Source: Kappaphycus alvarezii (taxonomy: Eukaryota > Rhodophyta > Florideophyceae > Gigartinales > Solieriaceae). From it: a stretch of DNA of 64,000 nt. Positions 21,001 through 31,238 of this stretch are shown here, piece by piece; position 1 is the first letter of the stretch; each line of letters begins with the position of its first letter. The translations under genes were made by a program, and so were the position numbers. A model generated the notes under the pieces. It was not told the origin of the DNA and ran no database searches. It saw only the letters and a program-made list of their open reading frames with translations. The DNA is taken from positions 682,001 to 746,000 of the forward strand of contig NADL03000013.1 of the NCBI GenBank assembly GCA_002205965.3, given 5' to 3'.

Positions 21001-22660
21001 CCGTCGGGTTTAAGGTTTTGTTCATTAATGGTAATGCTTCACAACAGACTGTTCAGTAGCCTGCGTTCGGAAAGAATTATTCTAATCCGTGCCTTTTAAA
21101 AATCAAGGCGTTCACATTACGAGCTCTACTCAAGCTATGTAAAGAGGTCGAGAAAGGCTATTCATGCACGACACCTCATTCCATATCATGAGAGAACCGA
21201 ATATCTTTATACGCTTGGAGCCTACAATGCCCCATCGAACGTACTGGTGTATAATTACATTATGCTCAGAATTGGCGGCAGGTGAGCAAGGAAATAGATT
21301 GGCTCATTGAAAAGAGAAGATGCAGTAACTCCAGTCAATATACATCTTTCATCAACACAGCACTTATTTTCAGGGCCCTGAGTGGTCCATTTATTTCTGG
21401 ACATGACCAAGGTTATTGTTAAAGTGTTAAAGTTCTTTTTCGTTTCAGAAGGAAAATTTTGCCGATTACGGTCCATAATTTGTAGAAGCAATATACCACT
21501 ACTCTGTGGGACTTTACGGCACAGTTCCACCTGGGGAACGATGGAATACATGCTTCAACTTAGTTCGAAACGCATTCTGGTTTCTAGAATCCGATTTACA
21601 CGTTGACATTTAGGGCTGTGAGCTGGCCTTAGAAGTGGAGTACATGTTGATTCCCTGCCCTTCACTGGTTCCATAAGCTAGGACCACGCATTCTGGGAAC
21701 GCAGAGGAGGTGGAAGAGCACCATAAGGAAGTAATATGACCCAAGACGGGTCTTTAGAAGTACCCGACCATCTGAAGCGAGCAGCGGGCGCCCCCCGAAG
21801 GAGCTGCGTGCCGGTCCAAGCACCGATACAGGTGGGATTGAACCTCCGCCAGGAGGATCTTCTGCCCCCGCATCCATAACCCCATTGTACAACTATCCAA
21901 AATTCATAGTCGCTAGAAAGAAAGTTTCTACTTGGCTTCAAGATGTTATGTATGACGATAACGACGCTCAAGTCATTTCGTTATTTCATGGTGAGTATTT
22001 GTCTATGTTTCCGGTCGCTACACTGAACGCACTTGTCATACGACGATGCATTCCACTTGATGCGTATATTGTTCTACTTTAGACATCCCTTCCCCGGGAT
22101 CTTCCGGATGAGTTTTCATACCACATATATTTCTTTACTATGGAGAGCTCCGGATCTTTTAAGGAGGAAGAAGTTATTCGACCACAATTTGGCATCATCA
22201 AGCCGATATATTAAGCCATGAAACGAAGTGAGGTGCCCGTGACTAGGACGTACTTCTCAGAGCACCGTATTGTCGCCCACTCCTTTATCCTTTCGACAGA
22301 TATTTTATTCACGAAGAAATACTAATGAAATTGATAGAAGAAACAAAAGAATTATGATGGAGCGGGACGTCCGCGTCGGGTGAGGGGTATTGAGCCCAGA
22401 AACTGAAGGCGTTATCTTTACGCGTTGAAATTCCCTCCCGTTACGTTTCTCTCTCTTCAATTATTTTTCCTTTGTTTCTCCCTCCATTCTCATTTCCTTT
22501 TACGAGTCAAAATTTACATTTCTTCAAATTCTTTTCTTTTTTCTCGTATCTCTTTTATGAGCGATTTCGTTTTCCTTTGATGGTAATTCTTTTAAGTCTT
22601 CTCCGTTTATTGATCTTCTCCGTCCCTAAATATCTTTTTTCATAATCAATATTTTTCCAC
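21001..22660. other. Unassigned, with a local GC-rich stretch
   Basis: 21675-21900 is GC-richer than its surroundings and has open frames on the minus strand without recognisable domains. The rest is AT/pyrimidine-rich (22440-22660) and leads into the unit that follows. No gene can be supported. Confidence 0.35.
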
Positions 22661-23448
22661 ATGATCGCCATAAGTCATCCTTTTAAGGCTTTTTCACCAA
22701 ATCCCAGTACAAGAACGATTTCGGCCTACTTTGTTATTCATCGGGCCTATAAATCTGAACCCTCTGACGTGATTAAAAAACTTCGGATGCTGCATAAAAT
22801 TTATCCACGTTCCTACAACAACATAAAAAATCGACAATTCACACTCCCCTTGACAGCCATTATGCACGGACTACCCCCTTCTCGCCCCATTTCCGAAACC
22901 CGTCGCCCTCGCCTTATCAATATCTCTCCTTTATTCCCTTTGGGCCCAACCGACGAAGAGGACTACCTCCGTCGTCAAACTGTGAAACTTTTCATGGGGC
23001 CCGTTGCTCGTCACCTTGTCGAGATCGAAGCACAGGAATCGTTGGGGGGACATAGAGGAGGAGAATGGTAAGGCCAGGGAGTACTTGGAGGACTTGGTAG
23101 CCCCCGACCTTTTCTACGGGGTGGAAGAAGAAGGACGAGGAAAAGTCCGGGGAGGAAGAAGAAGAAGAAGAGGTCGGGGAGGAAGGGGATTATAATGAGG
23201 AGTCCGCGGATAAAGAAGGGGATGCCGAACCGGGTCATTTGGGGGGGAAGGAATAAACTGTTCGGACCAGGTGATCCCGGCCATGGACCCGGTCGAAGGG
23301 GATTCAGGTGAGCTGTATTCTTTACAGGGAGGTGCATAAATTTTATAAGCAATCCACGGGTATATGCAGGGAGTGCATGGGTACCCATGATGTCTTAAGG
23401 GAAGTGCTAGGTTCTGATCTAGAAGATGAAGATTGTGAGGAGTAAATT
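22661..23448 (+). CDS. Unknown acidic protein unit, copy 1
   Basis: The open frame 22661-23071 encodes a basic, Pro-rich N-terminus and then SPLFPLGPTDEEDYLRRQTV with GPVARHLVEIEAQE. An adjacent frame continues with YLEDLVAPDLFYGVEEE and a Gly/Arg/Glu-rich run; the end is marked by VLGSDLEDEDCEE and a stop near 23444. The same blocks in the same order form copy 2 at 26073-26750. Likely starts are the Met codons at about 22784 or 22862. The two copies are each followed by the same TATA-containing repeat and then by an antisense LINE C-terminus. I do not recognise the protein. Confidence 0.45.
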
Positions 23449-23544
23449 CATTTAGTTTCTTTCAAGTACCTTTTGTCAAACCCTTTTCGTTCTAATGAAT
23501 CATTTTCCTATTCTTTCTGGTGCTCTTAGTACTTGTAGGGAGAT

Positions 23545-23620
23545 TTCAGTCTGGAAAAAAGTCTATATAAGCTAAGTAATTTGCTTCCTCTATGAGGCGG
23601 AAAGCAAGTTGGGAGTCAAC
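23545..23620 (+). repeat. TATA-containing repeat, copy 1
   Basis: AAAGTCTATATAAGCTAAG followed by TTGCTTCCTCTATGAGGCGG and, slightly further, GGGAGTCAACTTCAGAC. The same string occurs at 24920-24975 and 26870-26990. TATATAAG looks like a TATA box, so this may be a promoter or LTR-like end of the unit. Confidence 0.6.
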
Positions 23621-23639
23621 TTCAGACCAAAATTTTCAA

Positions 23640-23800
23640 TCAGTTCCCGAACCTTTAAGCGAGGTTCTAGAGGCTGCTCCTTTAGAATTTGTTACTAGAG
23701 CATTCCCGCAGCTTCCAAGCTCGCTCATCTCCATCGACCGTTAACGTCTACTGTAGCACTTTAGTCGCTCGCCACGACTCTCAACTCGGATAGTTACTGG
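23640..23800 (-). mobile_element. LINE extreme C-terminal fragment D
   Basis: DNA similar to 16110-16270, including GTAGCACTTTAGTCGCTCG and the TAGTTACTGGTTCCC end. It lies directly after the TATA repeat, as in the 26.9-27.1 kb copy. Confidence 0.5.
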
Positions 23801-23919
23801 TTCCCATAGCCTATCACCATGCCCATCCCCCATTTCATCTCTCGAATGCCAGTATCCACAATAGAGCACTTGCCCAACTGCATCTGTGTGCCATTAAATA
23901 ATCTAATGCATATTTATTT

Positions 23920-25256
23920 GTATGTTATTATTTCGTGCTCCCACCGTCAATAATGACCTTGACGGTGTGTCCTCACGTTTATCCGCTGTCGTAAAACTCG
24001 TCAGAGACAAGAACGGACTCCGTGATCCACGCAATCGCAACTGCCTCTCTTTCTTTCCGCCAAAGAATTCCCCAGCACGCGCTGGCCATGTTATCAGCTA
24101 TTCTGTTCTGCCTCTACTTATTTCTGATCTCTTCCCTCCCTCTTCCGTCGACCACCTCTGGACTACATCCGTCGCTGTATTCAACTCATGGCCGATGGAG
24201 CCATACAGAATAATGCTTCTGCACTGTGCTCTGTGGCAACCCCTGTCCCCTGCAAAGCAAAAACGGTTGCTCAGATGGAATAACTTCATCCTTTTCCCCA
24301 AGAGGCCTTTCCTACCGGCTGAAGTCTGACTTACCTTCCACTTGCAGTTCTGCAGAAGCCCAAGCTAGGAGCGTCTTTAAATTACTTCTATACCACTGTG
24401 CTTCCGGATCGGATGGCCTTCGTTTTGGCGTCATGCGCTGTCTTGCTCATGACCCTGGAGGTTCTTAGCCCAAGAACTCGGTCCTTTGTTCGCTGACATA
24501 ATTTATCAACCACTTTGTTGTCGGCAAGCTGCGTAATATGCAATAAAATTGCGCTCACTAAAAAAATCTAGAAGAGGACCTTTTTCAGACATTGTCAGGA
24601 TTTAAGAGATATTTTACAGTATCTGAATTTGAGATATATTTTTATTTGGATGAGTGTGAAAAATTCATAGGTTGAATTTTTAATTTTATGGCACGTTTGC
24701 ATAACTAGATGCCAGTACACGCCAAGGTTCTGAGTGATGCCAAGAGTGACTCGGAAAAATCTATATAATGATCGCATCAATTCCCACCCTGGCCGATGCG
24801 GGCAAGGGTATGGCTCCTAGATATTTACCTTAAAGAAATATCTTCTACTAGTCTCTCTCGTTTACACGATTCACTTCAATCCATTTTATGATACTTATTA
24901 TGTTTGTTTGAGACTTTATGGTGAGCCGAAAAGTTTATATAAGCTGAGTAAACTGCTTCCTCTTGGAGAGGTCAAGCAAAACCTCCTTCTTGGGTTAATT
25001 GGTTCTAAGTATCTCTTTCCACTTGCTCTGTTACTGGGCCATTGCCGGTCCCTTGGTCTATGTATTCCGATGTAACCCACCGCAACTTACTTCTACCTTG
25101 GCATCTCAAATTGACGCAGGCATGCGAGGGGTTTTTTACAATACACGTGCATCTATCGACGACGCAGCCTGGAAAACTGTTGGGCTCTCTATGCGCCACG
25201 GTGGAATAGGCCTAACACCATCGAACGGTATGGGGGAAACTTTGGTGCTTTATTAA
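23920..25256 (+). mobile_element. LINE RT remnant E, plus strand
   Basis: 24165-24290 reads MADGAIQNNASALCSVATP and later EELHPFP, the N-terminal region of this RT family (Gly-Ala-x-x-Asn-Ala, Leu-His-Pro). 24390-24420 has SGSDGLRFGVMRCL, the RT entry motif. 25080-25240 has TSTLASQIDAGMRGVFYN and GLSMRHGGIGLTPS, the conserved LP-x-R-x-GG-x-G-L thumb motif. The middle, including the catalytic motifs, is not seen. A TATA repeat copy (24915-24975) sits between the two halves, so another unit has inserted or rearranged here. Confidence 0.6.
24915..24975 (+). repeat. TATA-containing repeat, copy 2
   Basis: AAAAGTTTATATAAGCTGAG then AACTGCTTCCTCTTGGAGAG, followed by CAAGCAAAACCTCCTTCTTGG, the last part of which recurs at 27125 in LINE DNA. 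It lacks an acidic-protein unit directly upstream. Confidence 0.55.
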
Positions 25257-25865
25257 TTTACAGTCAGTGGCCTTTATTAACTGAAAGGGGTATACCTAAA
25301 CATGAAGAGCGGGTAGGGAGGGAAGATTTTACCAGACTGGCGTAAGGCCAGCCGCGAGACACGCGGCATTGGAAGAAACGACTGCCGCGCCGTGTATCTG
25401 CATGAGGACGGGTCTTTACGTGCCCGGATGTCCCCGAGCGGCTGAGAGTACGGGAAGCAAGAGCAATAGGACTAAATGTTTTTATTCTTGTTGTTCAAGG
25501 ACTACCCCAATTGTTTACGTTGCAGCATCAGTTGTAAATTGTATGAGAACTAGAGTCTTACAAATTGAAAGTTTCAGCGCTTTTAAATATTCTTCTTAAG
25601 AATTTACCCATGTGAATGGAACGATGCTTGTTACTCGGTAATTGGTTCCGATATTTTGGAACATTTGCGAGTAAACCTGCGTTCGCAATTAATTAATGCA
25701 ATAAGAGACTAAATTTCTGTCCTATTTCTACGCTCTGTGTTAGGCGCGCGCGGATCGGAACAGATTTTTTTTGTCGCCGTCATCTACTGACTTTTAATTT
25801 ACTGTACTACCTCCCCTTGTCCAAAATAGCTTGTAGTTCTGGTCCTTCCTCGCCCTACCTGGCCC
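25257..25865. other. No recognisable feature
   Basis: I see no gene, repeat partner or RNA here. Confidence 0.4.
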
Positions 25866-26072
25866 TTGCTTATCCTTACCGCGGTCCTCTCCAAATTCAC
25901 TTCCATTTTATCTGATATTTTATACTGTATCTACCCTCTAAATCGATCCCGAATCAAGTTCTTTTTCCCTTTTCGCTTACCTCCTCCTCAAATTCTTTTT
26001 TTGAGAAAAAGGGCGCAAATGCACATTACACATTCCCTTGTAGATTTATTTTATCTATTCCAAATCTATAGA

Positions 26073-26750
26073 ATGCGCCCTCGGGAGCCTATTAAACCCC
26101 TTATTCCAAGTTTCAAACGTCCCGATCATTGTACTCACCACCCCTCTCCCCTACCCTTCAAAACACCCTCAATTGCCTACCACTCCCCAAGGCCACCAAA
26201 GTCATTTCCAAAAATCGCCACCCCGCCCCCTAAACTCCATTCCCTACTCCCTTTCGGACCTACTGACCGTGATGACTATCTACGCCGACAAACCAAAAAG
26301 AAGGTGATCGAATTCGTGCGTCGCTTGTTCGTCGAGGATGAGGCGGAGGAGGTAGGAGAGGGGCAGGAGTGGGAAGTCGAGAGGGAGCTGGGGAGACTTT
26401 CAAGGAGTGGGCAGCCCCGGAGCTGGTCTACGAGAATGAGGTTGACGAGGAGGATGACGAGGATGATGAAGAGAAGGATGAAGAGAGGACGTGGAGGATG
26501 ACGAGGAGGATGAGAGATGACGAGGAGGATGAGGGGGAGGGAGACATGGAAAGTTTTGGATTGTGGGGCCGGGGCTGGACAGCATGGAACAAGTGGTTCC
26601 GACGCTGGAACCGGTGGGGCATATTCAGTGGTTTAGATATCTCCCAGGAGGAAGTAGAGAGTTATCCGCCGTTCGAAGATTTGTGGGGACTGCTTGGGCA
26701 GCATGGATAGTTTGGAGGAGTTGTTTGGGTCTGATCTAGAGAATGGTAAA
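26073..26750 (+). CDS. Unknown acidic protein unit, copy 2
   Basis: I prefer the ATG at 26073 (MRPREPIKPLIPSFKRP) because the sequence before it looks non-coding. A Pro-rich N-terminus leads to LLPFGPTDRDDYLRRQTKKK and VRRLFVEDEAEEVGEG, matching copy 1. The acidic part, EWAAPELVYENEVDEEDDED then a long Asp/Glu-Arg run, lies in a neighbouring frame and goes on to a Trp-rich segment (WGRGWTAWNKWFRRWNRWG, about 26560-26615) and to LEELFGSDLENG with a stop at 26750. The frame change suggests the copy is damaged. The composition (basic head, very acidic middle) resembles nuclear or chromatin-associated proteins, but there is no known domain. Confidence 0.45.
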
Positions 26751-26864
26751 TAAGAGGACCAGATCGATTGTTCGTCTCTTAAGTATTTTTTTTAGAGTAT
26801 ATCATCCACACAAAGTGTTTTTATGCATTTCCTGGTATCTTCTGTAGTTTTGTTCGGACTTAGG

Positions 26865-26990
26865 GTAGCCAAAAGTCTATATAAGCTGAGTAAATGCTTC
26901 CTCATGGAGAGGTCAAGCAAGTTGACAGACAACTTCAAGTCAAGTCCCAGTAGTAGGAAGTTGAGAGTCAACTTCAGACTCAAGAAACAT
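26865..26990 (+). repeat. TATA-containing repeat, copy 3
   Basis: AAAAGTCTATATAAGCTGAG then AATGCTTCCTCATGGAGAGG and a tail in which TTGACAGACAACTTCA and TTGAGAGTCAACTTCAGACT repeat each other. It follows acidic-protein copy 2 at the same distance as copy 1 follows its unit. Confidence 0.6.
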
Positions 26991-27039
26991 TTTTCTTACG
27001 CTGGTCGCAGAGCATCAGTGGTAGACCCTGCCCATTCTA

Positions 27040-27656
27040 TACTTGCTTGTAGCCCTCTCAACTGTCTTCCTCATTCACTCTTTTTGTTCGTTCAACTATA
27101 CCACGGTAGCACTTTTGTCGCTTGCAACACCTCCTTCTTGGGGTAATTGGCTCTGAGTATCTCCGACGATTTATCCCTGTCAGTCCCCACAGCGACGTGC
27201 TTGACCAAGTCTTTCAATACCTCATATGCGTCAGGGTGCCATCCGTCTAGAATAGATATGGGAACCGGGACAATTCGGGACCTGGTATTCTCGGTAATGA
27301 ACGCTTCGTACCTTCTGAACTTCGAAGCTCTGGCTGCATTCAAGGAAGTCAATGGATTGAAGCAGCGAACTCTTCGATTCGATGGAGCGAGCGGATGAAC
27401 AAATGTGACTTCAAAGAAATCTGTTCCGCCATTTCGTTCTATAGCCCTAATGTGCGGTCTCGTGCTGTGTGTGCCGTGTGAGCGGGGTTCCATGGCCGGG
27501 TACCGAATAGCCTTCGCCAAGTCTGACGTGATTAGTGTAACCTGGCAGTCGGCATGTTACGTCAGCTCCATTCTCTCTAGTCTCCCCCGTACCACTGCCC
27601 TTACGCCCACTTTCTCGGCCAAATCCCGCCTGTCGCAACCTCAGCAGTAGCTCCAT
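27040..27656 (-). mobile_element. LINE C-terminal fragment F
   Basis: The 27520-27092 frame carries STRPHIRAIERNGGTDFFEV, TFVHPLAPSNRRVRCFNPL, ARASKFRRYEAFI and VPVPISILDGWHPDAYEVL, the complete endonuclease-like tail of this LINE family, ending in KKEVLQATKVL. It is the best preserved copy of that tail in the window together with 30757-30287. The Lys and Tyr of the K-x-x-x-Y motif are present. Confidence 0.7.
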
Positions 27657-27676
27657 ACTTCCTTTCTTCCGCCCTC

Positions 27677-28145
27677 TTGTTCCCAGTTCAATCTGAAATC
27701 CCTCTTCCGCAGTCCAACCCCTATCACCGTCCCGACCATTTCCAAGCCTCTCTCAAGGACGCTTTTTTTTCCAGCAGCAACTCTCTTCCCTCACAAATGA
27801 ATCCCTTTACGCTCACAGCACTGAATTTACTCAACACCGTCGACCCCTCTGCTCTACCTCTACTCCCGCCTCCATCATTCCCGTTACGACCCTGCCTCTT
27901 CCTGGAAATGTCACTGGCGCCCAGGTGGAGGTTTGGATCACTATGGTCTGTCCACGTCTCGGTGTGCTACTGATCTCTGGAGCAAGTCCACGTTTTATGT
28001 GTGCTCATTCCGAAGCTGCTCTGGACGCGTGCAGCCATCATACCTCCGTCTATCAGACTAGTCCTGGAAGTGTGCGCCGTCACAACGAGCCGCGAGACCA
28101 GTTCAGCGCTGCTGTTCGCAACGTTGCCAGGAAGTACCGTGTTCA
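27677..28145 (+). mobile_element. LINE C-terminal fragment G, plus strand
   Basis: 28000-28140 reads ACSHHTSVYQTSPGSVRRHN and ELRD-like PRDQFSAAVRNVARKY, the His-containing knuckle and RHN motif. It stops exactly where the left TIR at 28147 begins, so the TIR element appears to have inserted into this LINE. Confidence 0.6.
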
Positions 28146-28146
28146 A

Positions 28147-28225
28147 GGGGGAAATGTCTGGGTGCCTTAATTTTTTGAAAAATGTGGTCGGTTGGGGCCC
28201 GGGGTATCTTAGAGGGCTACCGATG
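28147..28225 (+). repeat. Left terminal inverted repeat
   Basis: About 80 bp starting GGGGAAATGTCTGGGTGCC and containing GTCGGTTGGGGCCCGGG. It pairs in inverted orientation with 31000-31046 plus 31208-31238, and matches 54306-54390 in direct orientation. Confidence 0.65.
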
Positions 28226-28285
28226 ATGGAAAGTCCTATCTGCCAGCAAAGTTACCTGGAGCATACCACGAGATATGCCCGCCCC

Positions 28286-29125
28286 TTACTCATCCTTCTC
28301 CCCACCAGCCTCTAACCCCTCCAGATCGGCAGCGACATCACGGACGTCTTCGCCGTCCGAAGAGTTGAGATCAGACCAGTCCATCCAGCGAGCAGGCACC
28401 CACAAATGCTCCGTGCCGTAGGGTCCCATTACAGGCAGGTTAGTGTCCTTCTCCGTGGCCGTAATAATCCCACTCTCGCGCCATGACGTCTGCCCATAGA
28501 CGCCTTTGGGTGTTGTTTGGTAATCGGCGGCTTCCACCAAGGTGGAAGAGTAGAGCTTCCCTCCACTAGGTAGCGGGCGCGGGGTGTTCGGTACCACAGG
28601 GTAGTTTACTATGGGCCTGTTTCTTTGGGGAACAGACGGAGCCGAGTGAGAATCCGACCTTAAGCCATCAAATATTGCAAACAAAAGGTCCCTCACGGAG
28701 CGGTTCAAACCACGCTTTGCTGTCTTTGACGCTTTCACACTAGGTAGCAGATCGCATATGATTGCCGCCACCACGTGACCGATCCCGTAGTCACGCCACA
28801 CAGTTACACTGTGCAGGCGGGTGAACCGTTGGAGTTCAGACACGAGGTGCTTGACCTGTGCATGTAGCCCGTTGAGGTCTTGTTTCGGTTCACGGAGCAG
28901 GGAACGGACGTCACTTTCTAGAGCGAAGTAGACCAGTCGCAAATAGAGGAAAGATTCTCCGGGCGGCTTAAGCTTCCGCGGGACGTCCGACCAAGCGGCC
29001 TCCGTCCTCGCGAAAGGTGCTGCGGGATCCTCCGGGGTGTCCAAATGCCAGTCTCCTTCGTCTTCGCCTTCCTCTCCGCAATCGTCTGACAAGTTGAACA
29101 TCGGGATGGTCAAGTAAAGATTCAC
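28286..29125 (-). CDS. Unknown 279-aa acidic-ended protein of the TIR element
   Basis: This is the longest intact ORF in the window outside retroelement frames. It starts MNLYLTIPMFNLSDD, runs through an acidic segment (GEEGEDEGDWHLDTPEDP), a helical middle (SLLREPKQDLNGLHAQVKHL, RFTRLHSVTVWRDYGIGHVV), a basic linker (KASKTAKRGLNRSVRDLL), a Pro-rich part and the C-terminal PVMGPYGTEHLWVPARWMDW, ending in DLEGLEAGGEKDE. No signal peptide, membrane span or catalytic motif is seen. Its C-terminal quarter, including the same stop, is copied at 54446-54649 inside a second TIR element, which ties the gene to the transposon family. It could be an accessory or DNA-binding protein. I do not recognise it; the second Met (MFNLSDD) is an alternative start. 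Confidence 0.65.
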   Translation of the reverse strand: MNLYLTIPMFNLSDDCGEEGEDEGDWHLDTPEDPAAPFARTEAAWSDVPRKLKPPGESFLYLRLVYFALESDVRSLLREPKQDLNGLHAQVKHLVSELQRFTRLHSVTVWRDYGIGHVVAAIICDLLPSVKASKTAKRGLNRSVRDLLFAIFDGLRSDSHSAPSVPQRNRPIVNYPVVPNTPRPLPSGGKLYSSTLVEAADYQTTPKGVYGQTSWRESGIITATEKDTNLPVMGPYGTEHLWVPARWMDWSDLNSSDGEDVRDVAADLEGLEAGGEKDE

Positions 29126-29429
29126 AAAAAAAAGAGAAGATCGTGTTCAGACCGTGTTCAAGTGTTTCGACAATACCATTTTCCAGATCCACCGCTTACC
29201 GATCCTGGCTCCGTCCCCTCCCTAACTCCCTCTCAGCGCCGCCGACATGCCGCTCAAACTCTTAAGGCAAGAGTCGGGTGACGCCCAGTCCTCCAACACG
29301 TGACTTCGCCTCGACATTTACATTACGGATTCCGAGTTTTCTGTTTTCCCGCACGGTTTCGATGTCTCCGTTATCAGCCCGCATTCCTCCTGCTACATCG
29401 AAGAAAGAAGTTTAATGCGTTGAGTATCT

Positions 29430-29565
29430 ACTGCGGACTGCGCACGTCCTAACTATACGGTTAAGATCTAACCGGGTGTGCTTCGTCGTCCATGCGCATC
29501 GGGGCTCGCGACAGGATAGCTTCAGCGATGGATGACCAGAGGGTGCAACTCAGTCGTGCTGTGCC
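29430..29565 (+). repeat. Short dispersed repeat (SINE-like), copy 1
   Basis: TTAAGATCTAACCGGGTGTG, then ATGCGCATCGGGGCTCGCGA and GATGACCAGAGGGTGCAACT. Related copies are at 31047-31212 (minus), 33940-34150 (minus) and 34470-34600 (plus). The shared core is TAACCGGGTGGT followed by CACGTCGGTCACGTGCA and, about 50 bp on, a GA(C/T)CA(C/G)AGA...GCAACT stretch. Confidence 0.5.
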
Positions 29566-30148
29566 TTCATCTCACCTACTTCAAAAAAAGACGAAAAACG
29601 TTGTCATTACAACGCTCATTGCACTCATTATGGCATTCAGCTCCACCCCGTTGTTGTTCATGTTTACGGTTGCATTGGTTCGGGGTTCGAAAAGGGTGTC
29701 CAGCAAGTGGCGAATTTCATCGCTGTAATGAGTGGCACGTCCCCAGCATCTGAGAAGGCGAAGCAGCTCACCTCCTCTATCTGCCTTGTCATTCAGTACG
29801 CTACTGTGTCCGTAATTCGCCGTCGCTTTCACCACGGGCCTTGCTAGAGAGCAGGCTCTCCTCAATTTTATACTCTCAATAAAGTTATACACACTGTGTT
29901 TGTTGTACTGATTAACCTACTAGAGAGTGGTGCGTCAGTCTTTACGCTTCTCTGTGTCCAAAGTCCTTACCTTATAGATGTACTTTGATTAAGGAGCTAA
30001 GTGGGACTGCAACTCTAAGATTCTTTGTGTACACATACGGTACCGGCACGTACTGCTATTCTAAATTGCAGTAGTCAAGAAGTCCCGGGCAAGAGCAGGC
30101 AAAGGTTTTGTTCGTCACAGCACTGCATGCACTAAACGAAAGAAAACG

Positions 30149-30215
30149 GGGGGTTTCTTTACTGAGATATATGGACTGGCTGGAACCCATTTGGAATTGT
30201 AAATCTGCATATCGT
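30149..30215 (+). repeat. Dispersed repeat, copy 1
   Basis: GGTTTCTTTACTGAGATATA then TGGACTGGCTGGAACCCATT and TGGAATTGTAAATCTG. A close copy is at 57030-57095. Nothing identifies the family. Confidence 0.55.
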
Positions 30216-30286
30216 ATTACAGACATGTAGCGATGGTCTAAGCAATGTACAAACCATTGCTGGCGAATGCCAGCACCGGCAACAGT

Positions 30287-30985
30287 CTACCAGAAGTTCG
30301 GTGGGAGGCCAGCCAGCAGAAAGGCAGCTTTAGATTTTACTGCCAACGCCGAATGTCGCCGTAGAAGAATGCCTCGAACCTTCGAAAACCCTTCCATTGC
30401 GCGGCTGGCGACGGTTCTTACAAGCTCCGTGACCATTGAAATCGCCTCCAGATGCCACCCGCCAAGTGTAGAGATGGGAACAGGAACTAGGCTGCTTCTC
30501 TCAGGTAATTCCGCGAGATAGCCTTGGTACTTCCGCCACTTGTCCGCACTTGCTGCATTGAGAATGGTCATCGGGTTGAAAGTCCGGACTCTGGAATGGG
30601 AGGGAGCTAGTGGATTGACGAATGTTACGTTGAAATAGTCAGTTCCACCTGCGCCCATGGCTCTGATGTCCGGTCTTGTCCGGTGTTGATGATGCACACG
30701 CAGTTCGATAAAAGGGCGTCGAGCTGCCCGTCCAAGATCATTGCCTAGCAAAGCCACCTGATTGTTGTGGCGATTGTTGCGCTGGCATCCATGACCCAGT
30801 GCAGCAAATGGTCCCCATGAATGTTTAATGTCTCAGGGTACCCAGGCTTCGGACAAGGAGTGACAGGGGCGAAAAAAGGAGTTTGGCAGAAGTACTGCAG
30901 CCACACCGAGAAATCCTTGCTCCTGTGTGTCCTCAACCCTGCGACCTTGAGCCGGTTTTTTAGGGAAATTTCAGGGTTACTACTG
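30287..30985 (-). mobile_element. LINE C-terminal fragment H inside the TIR element
   Basis: On the minus strand SSNPEISLKNRLKVAGLRTH and CPKPGYPETLNIHGDHLLHW are followed by HRTRPDIRAMGAGGTDYFNV, TFVNPLAPSHSRVRTFNP, ADKWRKYQGYL and VPVPISTLGGWHLEAISMV. This covers the end of the RT, the His knuckle region and the whole endonuclease-like tail. Asn replaces Asp in the D-V-T position. It begins directly at the inner end of the right TIR. Confidence 0.7.
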
Positions 30986-30999
30986 GTCAACCTGTAGGA

Positions 31000-31238
31000 T
31001 ATTCCGGGCCACAACCGACCACATCTTTCATTCCCCGGATTGCGATCAGATATCACACCTCTGATGCCACTGTCCGCTCGCGAATTTATCAGCGCATCAG
31101 CTGTGTTCTGTGGTCCTCGGTGGCGATGGCCATCATTTCCCGTGCCCCACTGCACGTGACCGATGTTCACCACCACTTAGTTCTTAACCAATAGTCGGTC
31201 AGTGAGTGTACTTCAAATATTAAATCACCCAACATTTT
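31000..31238 (-). repeat. Right terminal inverted repeat, split by an insertion
   Basis: The inner half (31000-31046) carries CCTGTAGGATATTCCGGGCC and the outer half (31208-31238) TTAAATCACCCAACATTTTC. In the other copies of this TIR the two halves are contiguous, so the 165 bp between them is a later insertion. Confidence 0.6.
31047..31207 (-). repeat. Short dispersed repeat (SINE-like), copy 2, inserted in the TIR
   Basis: On the minus strand it begins GTACACTCACTGACCGAC, continues TTGGTTAAGAACTAAGTGGT and ATCGGTCACGTGCAGTGG, and ends near GATCGCAATCCGGGG. The flanks read TTTGAA and AATGAA, compatible with a short target duplication. The early part loosely resembles a tRNA-type promoter, which is not proof of a SINE. 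Confidence 0.5.

Larger units (their letters stand above)
28147..31238. mobile_element. TIR element with an unknown 279-aa gene
   Basis: The left end reads GGGGAAATGTCTGGGTGCC, then GTGGTCGGTTGGGGCCCGGG and GGGCTACC. The right end, on the minus strand, reads GGGGAAAATGTTGGGTGATT then, after a 165-bp insertion, GTGGTCGGTTGTGGCCCGGA and GGTTGACC. These are inverted repeats of about 80 bp. The inside holds the 279-aa ORF, a short dispersed repeat (30149-30215), a LINE fragment and a SINE-like insertion in the right TIR. A deletion derivative with the same left end lies at 54306-55247. 29126-29430 and 29570-30140 show nothing I can name. No known transposase motif is visible. A clear target duplication was not found. 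Confidence 0.6.

Noticed and set aside
21790-21900. A minus-strand tRNA gene (GGTTCAATCCC looks like a B box)
   Set aside because: No matching acceptor stem or convincing anticodon arm can be folded around it.
26400-26622. Ser/Pro-rich minus-strand proteins
   Set aside because: Antisense shadows of the Asp/Glu/Arg-rich plus-strand segment.
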